Shown piece after piece: positions 6,069 through 6,385 of a DNA stretch of 6,385 bases. Location: assembly GCA_016735415.1 (NCBI GenBank), contig JAERRP010000076.1:1-6385 (forward strand), written 5' to 3'. This DNA is from Desulfobacterales bacterium. GTDB lineage: Bacteria > Desulfobacterota > Desulfobacteria > Desulfobacterales > UBA5852. A model generated the notes under the pieces. That model was not told the origin of the DNA. It searched no databases and worked only from the letters and a program-made list of their open reading frames with translations. Each line of letters starts with the position of its first letter. Within the stretch, counting starts at the first letter, position 1. The translations under genes were made by a program, and so were the position numbers.

Positions 6069-6385
6069 TTACGACCTATTGTCCTGTACATGATACAAGT
6101 CCCCACGCCGATGGGGAAGGAAAAACCGCATGCGGTGGGTCCGTACCTTCTGCAGATCGGCACCTTTCAGGTCTGCGATTAACAACCCTTCGCTGTCCGG
6201 CATTCTATTACAGATAACGCAGCCATCGGGTCCCATGCCCATGGCCACACCGGGAAAGCTCAACCCCTGCCCGTTGTCTCCAGTCTGGTTGCAGGCGACC
6301 ACGAACAAACCGTTGTCGAAAGCCCGCGCCGGAAGATGCCGCAGCCACGAGTCCATTTTCTGCTGTGGGGTCCCCCGCGGTAAGG
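6069..6385 (-). CDS. Carbon-nitrogen hydrolase (nitrilase superfamily), C-terminal part
   Basis: Read on the minus strand from the window edge to the TAA at 6071-6069, this gives the last ~104 residues of a nitrilase-superfamily amidase, which cleaves C-N bonds in nitriles, amides or carbamoyl compounds. Diagnostic pieces are LPRGTPQQKMDSWLRHLPAR, RAFDNGLFVVACNQTGDN, then the glycine-rich LSFPGVAMGMGPDGCVI, and the terminal R-M-R-F-F-L-P-H-R-R-G-D-L-Y motif typical of the family C-terminus. The catalytic Glu-Lys-Cys residues lie upstream, outside the window, so activity and substrate cannot be judged; an N-carbamoylputrescine amidase-like enzyme is one option. The ATG at 6356 is internal because the homology continues through it to the edge. 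The gene faces the cysteine-rich gene tail to tail, with no clear terminator in the gap. Confidence 0.88.
   Translation of the reverse strand, partial: LPRGTPQQKMDSWLRHLPARAFDNGLFVVACNQTGDNGQGLSFPGVAMGMGPDGCVICNRMPDSEGLLIADLKGADLQKVRTHRMRFFLPHRRGDLYHVQDNRS

Noticed and set aside
6125..6136. Perfect 12-base palindrome ACCGCATGCGGT
   Set aside because: It lies in the coding sequence of the nitrilase-type gene and is short enough to be chance.

Overview
The window looks like a piece of a bacterial chromosome, most plausibly from an anaerobic Desulfobacterota lineage of the Desulfosarcina or Desulfobacter type. That assignment is an inference from protein style (a short stand-alone methylenetetrahydrofolate reductase, a PIF1-HRDC-HTH helicase, an IS1634-type transposase relic) and from the moderately high GC of most genes. 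There is no rRNA or other marker gene, so it stays tentative. No complete multi-gene system (defence, secretion, biosynthetic cluster) is visible.

Layout from left to right. (1) 2-994, plus strand: the C-terminal ~330 residues of a medium-chain alcohol dehydrogenase/quinone reductase-type enzyme, cut by the window edge. (2) 1007-1650: a dead IS1634-family (IS4 superfamily) transposase. A short N-terminal piece in one frame is joined to the C-terminal part in another, so the middle with the first two catalytic aspartates is gone. (3) 1716-4199: a large PIF1-like helicase with HRDC and C-terminal helix-turn-helix domains, open throughout except for one in-frame amber codon at codon 70, just after motif Ia, where a glutamine is expected. 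(4) 4221-5048: a methylenetetrahydrofolate reductase (MetF family) with a good ribosome binding site, followed by a possible terminator. (5) 5078-5347: a small unrecognised open frame. (6) about 5340-5510: a long imperfect palindrome. (7) 5615-6025: a small exported protein with two four-cysteine repeats. (8) 6069-6385, minus strand: the C-terminal end of a carbon-nitrogen hydrolase (nitrilase family), convergent with the cysteine-rich gene.

The genes do not form an obvious common pathway. The helicase and metF are only 21 bases apart on the same strand and could be co-transcribed, but metF is visibly richer in GC and has its own ribosome binding site. The transposase relic ends 65 bases before the helicase start, and no ribosome binding site is seen there. 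The helicase may therefore have lost its expression signals as well as gaining a stop codon, which would fit a gene in early decay. The two observations most worth following are the single amber codon in an otherwise intact helicase and the ~165-base palindrome, which could be a MITE-like element or a structured RNA.
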